A stretch of 64,000 nt of DNA from Nocardioides panacis (GTDB taxonomy: Bacteria; Actinomycetota; Actinomycetes; Propionibacteriales; Nocardioidaceae). Each line of letters starts with the position of its first letter. The stretch's first letter is position 1. The position numbers were made by a program, and so were the translations under genes. The notes beneath the pieces were generated by a model. The model was not told the DNA's origin and searched no databases. It saw only the letters and a program-made list of their open reading frames with translations. The stretch is taken from positions 4,154,001-4,218,000 of the forward strand of contig NZ_CP077062.1 of NCBI RefSeq assembly GCF_019039255.1, given 5' to 3'. Below, one piece after another: positions 1 to 9,586 of this stretch.

Positions 1-441
1 TCCGTCGCGGTGAACTCCGGGCCATCCAATCGGCGGTCGAGGCCAATGGCGCATCGAACAGACCATCGAGGTAACCGCCGGTACCGGCGCAGCCAGGTCG
101 CAGTGGTCGCCAACGCTCGTTTGGTCCGTTGGCACCACCTGAACTTCGAAACCGACCGCCCTTCCTGGGTTGCCCGGTGCCCTGGTGGACCTGGACCGGT
201 GAAGGCATCGCCGGGCTCTGGGCCATCAGCCTCTACCGCATGAGCCAAGACTGACCGCTCGGAAAGCGCTTGCGCCCTCGCTGAGGTGAACCGGGAGGCG
301 GGCCGATACGTGGTTGCGCGCGGGGAGTCGCGAGTCGGCGCGGGGTGCTGTTGCTTGTCAGCACCGCAATCTGGATAGGACATCAGTGCCCTGCCGTGAA
401 CTCAGGGAAGTGCCGCGCGTGTTGTCGCCGCCGTCGATTTC
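1..441. other. Left edge, no confident gene
   Basis: No convincing gene is visible. A plus-strand frame from 75 to 254 has no start codon and ends in WTGEGIAGLWAISLYRMSQD, which could be the tail of a gene broken by an upstream indel. An overlapping frame (10-243) begins with ATG but is Arg/Pro-rich and resembles no family I know. From 255 to 441, downstream of the convergent leftward gene, I see no promoter or strong terminator hairpin. Confidence 0.35.
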
Positions 442-2676
442 CTATATAAACCCGACGGTCCCGAGAGCGTAAGCCAGATCGGGTGCGTCGAGAGGGTGAC
501 CGTGTTCAAGGCTCTTGATAGACAGCACGCCGTCGGAGGTGCGGTCTGGATGGAAGGTGGACCAGGTGTTGCAGCGCGGACAGTCACGACCTATTAGGTA
601 TGGGCGAAGCAGGTGCAGATTTCCCTGACCGTCAGCGACATACAAACTTCCTTGCTCAAGGTCGCTACGGGCTTGTTGCATATGTACGAAGGGCACGACT
701 GGGTGGTCACCCATGAGGCGTCGATAGGTGACATCGGTTATTCCCGAGAGGGAGTCATAGCGGACATCGCTGACGTGGATCAGCGGTAAATCCGTGAGGA
801 ACGAGGCACTCTGGATGAGCATCTGTAGGTCTGCGAACTCTTCCTCCACCATCGCACTGAACTCGGCGTCGGTGTAGCGGCGGAGATGGGCCTGGGCCTG
901 GCGACGGCTGCTGAGACGGCGTCGGGGGCCTGCCGTGGTCTCCGACAGCAGACTGCGAACTTCGCCCAGCGGCTGCTCATCGGGAAGTCGACGAAAGGCC
1001 CTACCAGAGATCTCTTCGAGGACTGCAACCCAGTCACCTAGTCCCGGACCCGAGCGCCCGGACGAGAGTTTCTCCTTGATCGCTTGGGTCGCTCCCACCG
1101 GGAGCCCCGCATGTCGCGCCATGACGAGACCGATCATGGCGCAGTAGCAAAGCAGCACCTCGTAGGTCTCCAGGATCGCTTCGTGGGTCTGCCGTAGATC
1201 TGCTCCAGTGCGAAGCGCTTCAAGAGTGCGCCAACGATATGCAATGGGATAGGGATAGCGAGTACGGACCCGATAGTCGGGATCGTCCACGAGTGCTGCG
1301 GCCTCACCCTTGAGACGGAGGGTTCTGCCCCGGTCAACTAGTCGGGCGCGCGCATCTCTTGATGAGTCGCTGTCGAACGTTGCGAGCAGAAGGCGCTCTG
1401 CCTCTCGCGCCCAGTCTGTGAAATGTTGTGAGGCGCTTGCCAAGTCGTCAAGTGCGGCGGTCAACGCCGCGTCTGGCTCTGGGAGCGGCAAGTCTCGCAA
1501 CGCCGCCGAGGTCAGTCTCATCGTGACGCCACGAGCAGCGGTGAGCGCCGCTGCGAGTTCGGATCGGAGGAACAGGACGATCATTTGCCGATGTGCTGTT
1601 GTCAGCGGACGTTTGGGACGTAGGGCGAGCACGCTTCGACCCACGACCGCAGGAAGGTCCAGTGCCTGCACCTCCGCAACTATGTGGCCCGTAGAGACGG
1701 ATGGACGCCTTATGGAACGAATGAGGAACTCCCCCACGCGGAGAGGTTCAGAAGCGCCCGCGTGTACCCACATCGTGTCTGGATCGATAGCCGCGATGGT
1801 GCCGTCCGCTAAGACATCGCGCCCGTCCAAGAACCGGGTCGCGCCCGGTTCAGTCGACTCGCACGGCCCGCCTACAAGCGCCCCGAGAGTCGGAAGGGGT
1901 GAAATGACGTGAAAGAGGTCTTCGAGTGCCTCGGTCGCTCCGAACCCCGCCAACTCGGACTGGCGGCGGAGAATATCCGGATCATGCCTTTCAAACGCCA
2001 GACTTTCACCTGGTTCCAGCGAGCGACGGACAACGTAGCCATGCTCACCGCGACCTCCCTCCCTCTTCAGGAGTCGTCGGAAGTCGTCGCGAACCGATTC
2101 CGGGTTCGGGCCTCGCGGTATGCGAAACATCTTCAAAGGTAGGTCTGGGCCTCCGTGACACAGCAGGAGAAAGCGCACAGACACTGACGTGTGCACTGAC
2201 TCAAGGGCACCCGAGGCTTCGATGACCATTCGGGGCTTCCACTGGGAGAGCATCTCGGCCCGAAAGCGTTGGCCACTGGCTGAGGTCAGCGTGGACATGG
2301 GGACTATGAGTCCAAGGAATGTCTCCCGTCCCTCGGGTGCATCGACAGATAAGGCGATGGACTCTTGAAGGTCAGGTGCCCGAGCAGACTTACCGTCGCG
2401 GTTCAGGGGAAGACCCCTTCCCCAGGGCGGGAAGAACAGCACCGGACCTTCGAGCAACGCGGCGTTCGAGAGAGAGGGAAGGTCTTCCAGAGGCCCCGAC
2501 CGTGAGTTCAGATCCTCCAAGGAGTTCGGGAGAGTCATACGCCCAACTCCGTCGGTATCCGTCCCGTTCACACGAAGTAGCGAAGGCACGCTGTCGGAGA
2601 ACTCCGCGAAAGTCTGAAGGATTAGGTCTGCGAAGAGGTTGCCCTGCCGTTCAATCCCGCTCGTGCTTGGGTGCAT
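442..2676 (-). CDS. Defence-island protein with degenerate N6-methylase half, TRD-like segment and Cys-containing C-terminal domain
   Basis: 744 aa, function not established. Residues about 75-175 read like the second half of a gamma-class N6-adenine methylase: FFPPWGRG sits where NPPY/NPPW normally lies, followed by a GLIVPMSTL strand and a VIEASGAL..VHTSVSVRFLLL stretch. No SAM-binding motif I (DPACGSG) is present, so catalysis is unlikely. Residues about 290-400 resemble a type I specificity-subunit recognition domain ending in RDLPLPEPD, then a helical segment. From about 470 come RYPYPIAYRWR and a helical domain; near the end CPRC (699-702) and KSLEHGH suggest metal binding. It follows the nuclease-like gene on the same strand after a 241-bp gap and may be cotranscribed. 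I infer a DNA-recognition or adaptor role in the island; the domain reading is by eye. Confidence 0.6.
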   Translation of the reverse strand: MHPSTSGIERQGNLFADLILQTFAEFSDSVPSLLRVNGTDTDGVGRMTLPNSLEDLNSRSGPLEDLPSLSNAALLEGPVLFFPPWGRGLPLNRDGKSARAPDLQESIALSVDAPEGRETFLGLIVPMSTLTSASGQRFRAEMLSQWKPRMVIEASGALESVHTSVSVRFLLLCHGGPDLPLKMFRIPRGPNPESVRDDFRRLLKREGGRGEHGYVVRRSLEPGESLAFERHDPDILRRQSELAGFGATEALEDLFHVISPLPTLGALVGGPCESTEPGATRFLDGRDVLADGTIAAIDPDTMWVHAGASEPLRVGEFLIRSIRRPSVSTGHIVAEVQALDLPAVVGRSVLALRPKRPLTTAHRQMIVLFLRSELAAALTAARGVTMRLTSAALRDLPLPEPDAALTAALDDLASASQHFTDWAREAERLLLATFDSDSSRDARARLVDRGRTLRLKGEAAALVDDPDYRVRTRYPYPIAYRWRTLEALRTGADLRQTHEAILETYEVLLCYCAMIGLVMARHAGLPVGATQAIKEKLSSGRSGPGLGDWVAVLEEISGRAFRRLPDEQPLGEVRSLLSETTAGPRRRLSSRRQAQAHLRRYTDAEFSAMVEEEFADLQMLIQSASFLTDLPLIHVSDVRYDSLSGITDVTYRRLMGDHPVVPFVHMQQARSDLEQGSLYVADGQGNLHLLRPYLIGRDCPRCNTWSTFHPDRTSDGVLSIKSLEHGHPLDAPDLAYALGTVGFI

Positions 2677-2917
2677 TCCGTCGTCCGATCTGGAAACTAC
2701 CGTCGTTACTGCGAGGACGCTACGGTGACAAGTCCGTTGGGGAGCAGAATCACGGGAAAGCCATTTTCGGGGCTGAATATGGTCTGCTTTTAGGTTGCAG
2801 CCCCTTAGCCGCCCGCGATGGGTTGCGCGCGGTCACCTCTCTAAAATCCATCAGAGCAGTTGGTCAAAGATCAGCCGACGAGGACCCAAGTCCTGCAGCA
2901 GGGACCCATGAACCCGG

Positions 2918-3946
2918 TCAGTGGGCTGCCGCCTGGATCGCCTTGCTGGAGCGCTCCGCCGCTTCGATGGAGGGCTCGGTCAAGAGTTGGTCGAGGAGCG
3001 CCCAGATACGCCGAGCCCGATAGATTTTCCCGGTCGGGATCGCCGGGACCGGGATGTCCGGGCCGAGGTCGTAGACCACGTGCGGGACACCGTCTGGTCG
3101 GGTGGGGGCTTCGGGGCCGCCTGGGATGTCGGGCCAGCGGTCGCCGAGCGAGGGTAAGACGGTCGAGGACACGACCCGGTTGACCTGCTGCAACTTCCCG
3201 TCCCACCGAAACCCCATCAGTACCGGTGGGCGTCGGGGCCAGTTCTTCCCGAACGGATGGAAATAGGCCCGCTCGGTGGTCACGTAATCCCGGAAGGTGC
3301 GGTCGCCGAACCGGTCCTTAGAGACCGAGACGACGTAGACCCACTGATCGTTGTACGCCCGCACTGCGGTGGCTCCCTTCAGGTAGGTCTGCAGTTGCGT
3401 GAGCCAGACTCGTTCTGCCCCGTTTCGGGTGTCGGCGAGCGCGCTGCCCAGGTCCGTGCGGACCTGGTCCCAGGGCAGGTGCCGGACCGGCACCCCGTCC
3501 ACGTCGATGGGGAGTTCGCGGGCGGCCCAGGCGAGCGAAGAGTCCGAAAGGGAGACCAGCAGGGGGACGGTGACCCCGGCGAACCGTCCGACGTAGCGGG
3601 TCAGTTGTGCCTCGCCCGGTTGCAGCCAGCCCTTCTTGGCCTCGACGATCAACAGCACCTCCGTGCCGGTGTCTGAGGTCAGGCGCAATTCCAAGTCGGT
3701 GCGGCCAAGGTCGTCGGGCGTCTCTAGGGCGACCTCGACCTGGGTTGGGTCCCCGGGGAGCCCGAGCCGGGACCATAGCGCTCGCCGCAGCGCCGGGGAG
3801 ACGGAGAGGGTCCAGCCCAGCGAGGCTGTCAGGTCGACCTCGTCCCGACCGATGAGGTCGAGGACCGAGGTGATCTCGTGCTGGTACCGCATCAGCGACT
3901 GTCCCGACGGGTGGGCTGGGGGATGGCGGAGTAGGGGCTGAGGCAT
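2918..3946 (-). CDS. PD-(D/E)XK nuclease-like protein of the defence island
   Basis: 342 aa from ATG 3946, chosen because GAGGGGACC lies just upstream; the frame stays open another 59 codons. Residues about 20-60 (MRYQHEITSVLDLIGRDEVD and what follows) look like the N-terminal helices of PDDEXK-fold proteins, with a candidate acidic residue at Glu24. The core is TDLELRL (Asp84) followed by VLLIVEAKKGW (Glu102-x-Lys104), a normal D-x(15-20)-E-x-K layout, so catalytic residues appear intact. The C-terminal 200 residues match nothing I recognise and may bind a partner or DNA. It is divergent from the helicase operon across a 409-bp gap. I infer a restriction-type effector nuclease; a structural PDDEXK fold without activity is the main alternative. 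Confidence 0.6.
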   Translation of the reverse strand: MPQPLLRHPPAHPSGQSLMRYQHEITSVLDLIGRDEVDLTASLGWTLSVSPALRRALWSRLGLPGDPTQVEVALETPDDLGRTDLELRLTSDTGTEVLLIVEAKKGWLQPGEAQLTRYVGRFAGVTVPLLVSLSDSSLAWAARELPIDVDGVPVRHLPWDQVRTDLGSALADTRNGAERVWLTQLQTYLKGATAVRAYNDQWVYVVSVSKDRFGDRTFRDYVTTERAYFHPFGKNWPRRPPVLMGFRWDGKLQQVNRVVSSTVLPSLGDRWPDIPGGPEAPTRPDGVPHVVYDLGPDIPVPAIPTGKIYRARRIWALLDQLLTEPSIEAAERSSKAIQAAAH

Positions 3947-4355
3947 GGTCCCCTCAGTATTGGTGCCGCCAGCCTGGTTCGCAGAAGAACACTTCGTCCG
4001 CTCCGTCGCGAGGATGCAGTTGGCTGACGGATGGGGCTCGGCAACGAAGCCTCGTTTTGCCGCTTTCTCGATCCGCCATCCACCCCGGGACACCTCGTTC
4101 ATCACGAAGACGTGTCCGCTCACATTGCGCCAGCGAGCCGCCCGAGCCGAGTCGCGTCGGCGGGCAGGCCCTGGAGTCGTCCGGAGTGCCGGAAAATGCT
4201 ACGACCTGTCCATGTGGACAAGTACCGTGCAACCAGTTAAGAACTCAACGGGGGCGGTTCGCCGGAGTGGAAGTCACAACTTCGGTGAAGCGAGAAGGTT
4301 GCCGATATCCCTCCAAGTGCTAAGCCGGTAGATGGAGCGAGGGACAAGGGAACTG
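3947..4355. other. Divergent intergenic region with a possible DUF2188-like remnant
   Basis: This 409-bp gap separates the leftward nuclease gene from the rightward helicase operon and must hold promoters for both. On the minus strand, in frame with and upstream of the nuclease start, about 4123 down to 3950 encodes a segment with GHVFVMNE and RGGWRIEKAAKR, weakly reminiscent of DUF2188 (a short domain with a GGW-K core). It lacks a convincing start and may be a remnant. No clear -35/-10 pair could be assigned by eye. Confidence 0.3.
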
Positions 4356-7300
4356 ATGGACGTTTTCAAGGTGCGCGACGAGGTCATCGACGACTACCGC
4401 GCGTTCACTCAGGGCTTCCTCACCATCAGGGACACCGAGATCCGCGAGAAGGTGGAGTCCGACATCGACTCCGGCCTTCTCTGGCCAGAGCCGTGGCTGG
4501 CTTTGAACCCCTCCTTCGAGACCGGCGGGTCCGTAGATGACCTGGTCGACCAAGGTGCCCTTGCCGAGACGACCGCGAAGGTGTTCCGAATCAAGGAGCA
4601 CGAGGGGGGACCCGGGCGCTCGACCCATCACCTTGCACGCACACCAGCGTGATGCGCTCGCGGTGGCGGCGTCGGGCGAGTCCTATGTCCTTACGACCGG
4701 CACGGGGTCGGGTAAGTCGCTGACCTACTACATCCCCATCGTTGATCGGATCGTCCGTGAGGGCTCTGGGAAGGGCGTTCGCGCGATTGTCGTGTATCCG
4801 ATGAACGCGCTGGCGAACAGTCAGTTGGAGGAACTGAAGAGGTTCCTGCATCGAGGGTTCGGTGGAAAGTCGCCGGTGACGTTCGAGCGCTACACCGGAC
4901 AGGAGAGCCGGGAGAAGCGCGACGAGATCCTCAAGAACCCGCCGGACATCATCTTGACCAACTACATGATGTTGGAACTGATGCTGGTCCGTCCCCAGGA
5001 GCGGAAACTCATCACCGCGTCCAAGGATTTGTCGTACCTCGTGCTCGATGAACTCCACACCTACCGTGGGCGGCAGGGCTCCGACGTAGCGATGCTGGTG
5101 CGTCGGCTCCGGCAGGCCACGGGGGCGGCGAACATCCAGTGCATCGGTACTTCCGCCACGCTCGCCGGACCCGGGACATTGGCCGAGCAGCGGATCGAGG
5201 TTGCCGCCGTCGCGTCTCGTGACTTCGGTGTCGAGGTCAAACCCACCTCAGTCATCGGCGAGACTCTGCGCCGGGCTACGAATGGAGCGGTCGACAAGGA
5301 CGCGCTTCGCCAACGGATCCATGCTGCGCCGCCAACCACCTACGCCGACCTCCACGTCGACCCCCTTGCCGTCTGGATCGAAGACACGGTCGGCATCACC
5401 GAGAAAGAGGGCAGGCTCGTCCGGGCACAGCCACGGACACTGGAGCAGGCCAGCCGCCAACTCGCGGACCTCACCGGGGCTGACGCTGGGGAATGTGCCG
5501 CCGCGATCCGCGCGACCCTCATGGCTGGCGCAGGCGACGACGCGGTGGACCCGTCCACGGGCAAGCGCCTGTTTGCGTTCAAACTGCACCAGTTCATCAG
5601 CCGAGGTGACACGGTGTATCAAACCCTTGCCGTCGGTGAGGACCGCTGGTTCACGACCAAGAAGCAGATGTTCAAGCCGGGCGACCCTGGGAGCCTGCTT
5701 TTCCCGCTCGCGTTTTGCCGTGAGTGCGGACAGGAGTACCTCCTCGCTGCGCTCGATGACTCTGCCGGGTACCCGAGGTTCGTGCCCCGTGAAGAACGAG
5801 ACCAGTCCGGGGAGAAGAAGACCGGGTACCTGTTTCTGTCCGCGAGCGAGTCGTGGCCCGAGAAGTCCGACACTCTCGCCCTTGCCGACCGGGTCCCCGA
5901 AGCATGGGTGACGGGGACCGGCGACGAACGACAGATCGCTGCCGACCGTCGCGACCTTCTGCCTGACGTGAAGCAGGTCGACCGCAGCGGAGCCATCGTG
6001 GATGCCGGTGGTGTCTCGGCGGCGTACCTGGACAAGTTTCGGTTCTGCCTCAACTGCCGCACCGTCTACGAGTCCGCTCGCGGTAACGACTTCGCGAAAC
6101 TCTCCTCGCTGGGGTCCGAAGGGCGTTCTTCGGCGACCACCGTGTTGTCCGCTTCCATCGTGCGCGCCCAGCAGAAGGAAGTCGGCATCGCTGACGCAGC
6201 CCGCAAGGTGCTGACGTTCACCGACAACCGGCAAGACGCCAGCCTGCAGGCCGGACACTTCAACGACTTTGTTCTAGTGGGCCAGACCCGTGCCGCACTG
6301 CATCGCGCTGTTCGTGACCATCAGGACAAGACGGGAGGCCCGCTAAATCACGAGGACCTGCCCGCCGCCGTGGTCGCCGCGCTCAACCTCGACCCGACCG
6401 AGTACGCCAAAGAACCGGGTGCCCGGCTGACCGCTGAACGCGCCGCGAAAGCGCTACGGGAGGCGGTCGCCTATCGCGTGTACGCCGACCTGTCACGCGG
6501 CTGGCGCATCACCATGCCCAACCTTGAAGAGACGGGCCTGTTGCACGTCGCCTACGCCTACGTAGGTGAACTCTCCGCCGACAGCACCAGGTGGAGCAGC
6601 GACACGTGGTCCCAGATGCCCGACGCGCTCGCCGCTGCCTCCCCGGAATCGCGTCAGAAGATGATCGTCGCGCTCTTAGACGAGATGCGTCGCAACCTAT
6701 GCGTACGCACTTCCTACCTGACCGAAGAGGGCAGCGAGCGCATCAAGAGCCTGTCCGAGGCGCACCTCATCTCACCCTGGGCACTCACAGACGACACCCC
6801 GGCCCGGTCTGGCACCGCGTACCCCCCGGTCCCGTAGGAAGGGCGACCGATCCGTTACCGACCTATTCATCTCCGGCTTGTCCTCCTACGGGCGGTGGCT
6901 GCGGAACCGGTCCGGACTCAAAGCCCTCGACGGCACCAAGTTGTCGGTCCAAGACGCCGAAGACACGATCCGCGCCATTCTCGAAGTGCTCAAGACCGAA
7001 GGGCTCGTGGAGAAGGTCGACGACCGGCCCGGGGAAGTCCCCGGCTTCCAGATCAACGAAGCCGCCCTGCAGTGGGCTCCCGGCGACGGCAGCCGCCGCA
7101 CCGTAGACATCCTGCGCGTCACCACCGACGACGCCGGAGGGCGCGTCAACCCGTACTTCCGCGACTTCTACCAGACCCTCGCGACCAGTCTCGGCGGACT
7201 CACAGCAGCCGAGCACACCGCACAGGTCCCAGCCCAAGTCCGTGAAGGACGCGAGGAAGCGTTCCGAAAGGGTGACCTTCGGGTCTTGTACTGCTCACCC

Positions 7301-9586
7301 ACGATGGAACTCGGCGTCGACATCTCCACCCTGAACGCCGTCGGCATGCGCAATGTGCCGCCCACACCCGCCAACTACGCGCAACGGTCCGGACGGGCAG
7401 GTCGTGCCGGTTCCCCAGCACTCGTGGTGACCTATTGCGCCACCGGATCCGGGCATGACCAGTTCTACTTCCGCCGCTCAGACCTGATGGTCTCCGGACA
7501 GGTCGCGCCACCGAGGCTGGACCTGTCCAACGAGGACCTCATCCGTGCGCACGTACACGCCATCTGGCTCGCCGAAACCGGACAGGACCTACACGGGGCG
7601 ATGCAAGACATCGTTGACCTCGATCAAGACACCCTGCCGTTGCTCCCGTCCATCGCTGCCTCGCTTGCCGACGAGGGAGCCAAGAAGCGGGCCGTGTCCG
7701 CAGCGAACGCAGTGCTGTCCGGCACGAGCGAGGTCACGTCGGCGGCGTGGTGGAAGCCCGGCTGGCTAGAAGACGTGGTGCGGCAGTCCCCAAGCCAGTT
7801 CGACCGGTCCATCAACCGGTGGCGCGGCCTGTACAAGAACGCCCAAGCCGAGGCACTCCGACAGACCGAGATCGCCAACAACCTGTCAGTCACGCCCGGT
7901 GAACGCAACGCCGCCAAAGCCCGTCGCCGCGAAGCCGAGTCACAGATCGAGTTGCTGCGCGGCGGAGGAGACGACCGCAACCAGTCCGACTTCTACCCCT
8001 ACCGCTACCTCGCCTCCGAAGGGTTCCTGCCGGGCTACTCATTCCCAAGGCTCCCACTCGCGGCTTTCATCCCAGCCGGTCGCAAGACCAAGGCCGGGGA
8101 AGGCGACTACGTACAACGGCCCCGGTTCCTCGCCATCACCGAGTTCGGGCCGGGCGCGTTCATCTACCACGAAGGTGCCCGCTACTCCGTACACCGTGTA
8201 CAAATCCCGGTCGGCTCCGACCCGTCCGGTGGACCGCTCTTGGAATCCGCGAAGCGATGCACCGCCTGCGGCTACCTCCACAAGCCCTCCGGCGACGGCG
8301 ACGGCCTCGAAATCTGTCAGCGGCCCGGTTGCGGCGCTGACCTGGGGGCTGGCCACGTCGGGAACCTTCTGCGCATGCAGACCGTCATCACCCGCCGCCG
8401 CGACCGCATCTCCGCCGATGAGGAAGAACGACACCGGTCCGGATTCGACATCGAGACTGCTGTCCGCTTCGAACCGCACGGGGAACGGTCAAGCCACACC
8501 GTCGTCACGGTCCGTGACGCCGCTGGTGATGTCGTCGCCACGCTCACCTACGGCGACACCGCCCTCATCCGGCGTATGAACATCGGCTTTCGCCGCCAGA
8601 AGGTCAAAAACGGGTTCCCGCTCAACCTCCAAGACGGACGGTGGGGAAAGAACGCCGACACCCCCGAGGCACAGGCAAAGGAAATCGACGCCGGGGGAGA
8701 GTCCGTCTCCGCAGGCAAAACTACGGCTCTCGTGATCCCCTACGTCGAAGACCGCTGCAACGCGCTCCTAGTCGAGTTTTCCAACCACCTCTCGGATGAA
8801 CAGAAGATCGCCGTCCAATACGCGTTGAAGCGCGGTATCGCCATCGCGTTCCAGTTGGAAGACAACGAACTCGCCGTCGAACCTCTACCAAGCCCTGCCG
8901 ACCGCAACCTGCTGTTGTTCTACGAAAACAGCGAAGGCGGAGCAGGGGCCCTGCGCCGGTTCGCCATGGACACCCACTCCTTCCGCAACGCGGTCACTGA
9001 AGCACTCGACGTCTGCCACTTCAATCCCGAGACCGGCGAAGACCTCAACCACGCGAAGCACGCCATCCGTATCGGCTCCACCAAGCCAGAGCGCTGCGAA
9101 CGAGCGTGCTACGACTGTCTGCTGTCGTACGGCAACCAGCCCGACCACCTCGCGCTCGACCGACACAAGGCCAAGGACGTCCTGGTGGGTCTCCGCGACG
9201 CCACCCTCGAAGTCGGGGCCGGTGGACAGTCACGACAGGAGCAGTACGAAACCCTCCTCGCGGAGTCCACAACCAGCGCCGAAACGCACTTTGTGGAGTG
9301 GCTGTTCAAGCGCGGCTACCGGCTCCCGACCCATGCCCAGTATCGAGTCGCGGACGCCGAAGCCCTGCCCGACTTCGTTTATGCCGATAGAGACGTCCGA
9401 ACCGCCGTCTATGTTGACGGACCTGTCCACGAATACAGCGACGTGGCAGCACGCGACGCCCAAGTGGAGAAGCGACTGCTGTCCAAGGGCTGGTTCGTGG
9501 TCCGGTTCGACATCAAGAACAACACCGCGTGGGACCAGCAGTGCATGGACCTGGTCGACGTGTTCGGACAAGGAGACACTCTGTGA
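4356..9586 (+). pseudogene. DEAD/DEAH helicase-DUF1998-nuclease fusion, DISARM DrmA/DrmB-like, two frameshifts
   Basis: Conceptual protein of about 1742 aa after removing one G from the run at 4604-4609 and one C from 6822-6827. ATG 4356 (MDVFKVRD) follows GGGACAAGGG and fits the family better than ATG 4332. Visible in order: Walker A TGTGSGKS (~112), LDELHTYRG as motif II (~230), GTSATLAG motif III, Cys pairs FCRECG and FCLNCR, TFTDNRQDA motif [12 protein letters not shown] motif VI (~1010), the DUF1998/MZB region ending in [15 protein letters not shown], and a C-terminal segment with LPDFVY and [10 protein letters not shown] like DUF559/Vsr-type nucleases. DrmA is a helicase and DrmB carries DUF1998 in DISARM; here both are in one chain. 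It would be an ATP-driven translocase of phage defence. The stop overlaps the next start (GTGA). Read literally, the product is split into three pieces. Confidence 0.82.

Noticed and set aside
2319-3023. Plus-strand frame spanning the end of the nuclease gene and the start of the methylase-like gene
   Set aside because: Arg/Ser/Pro-rich, no ribosome site and no family resemblance.
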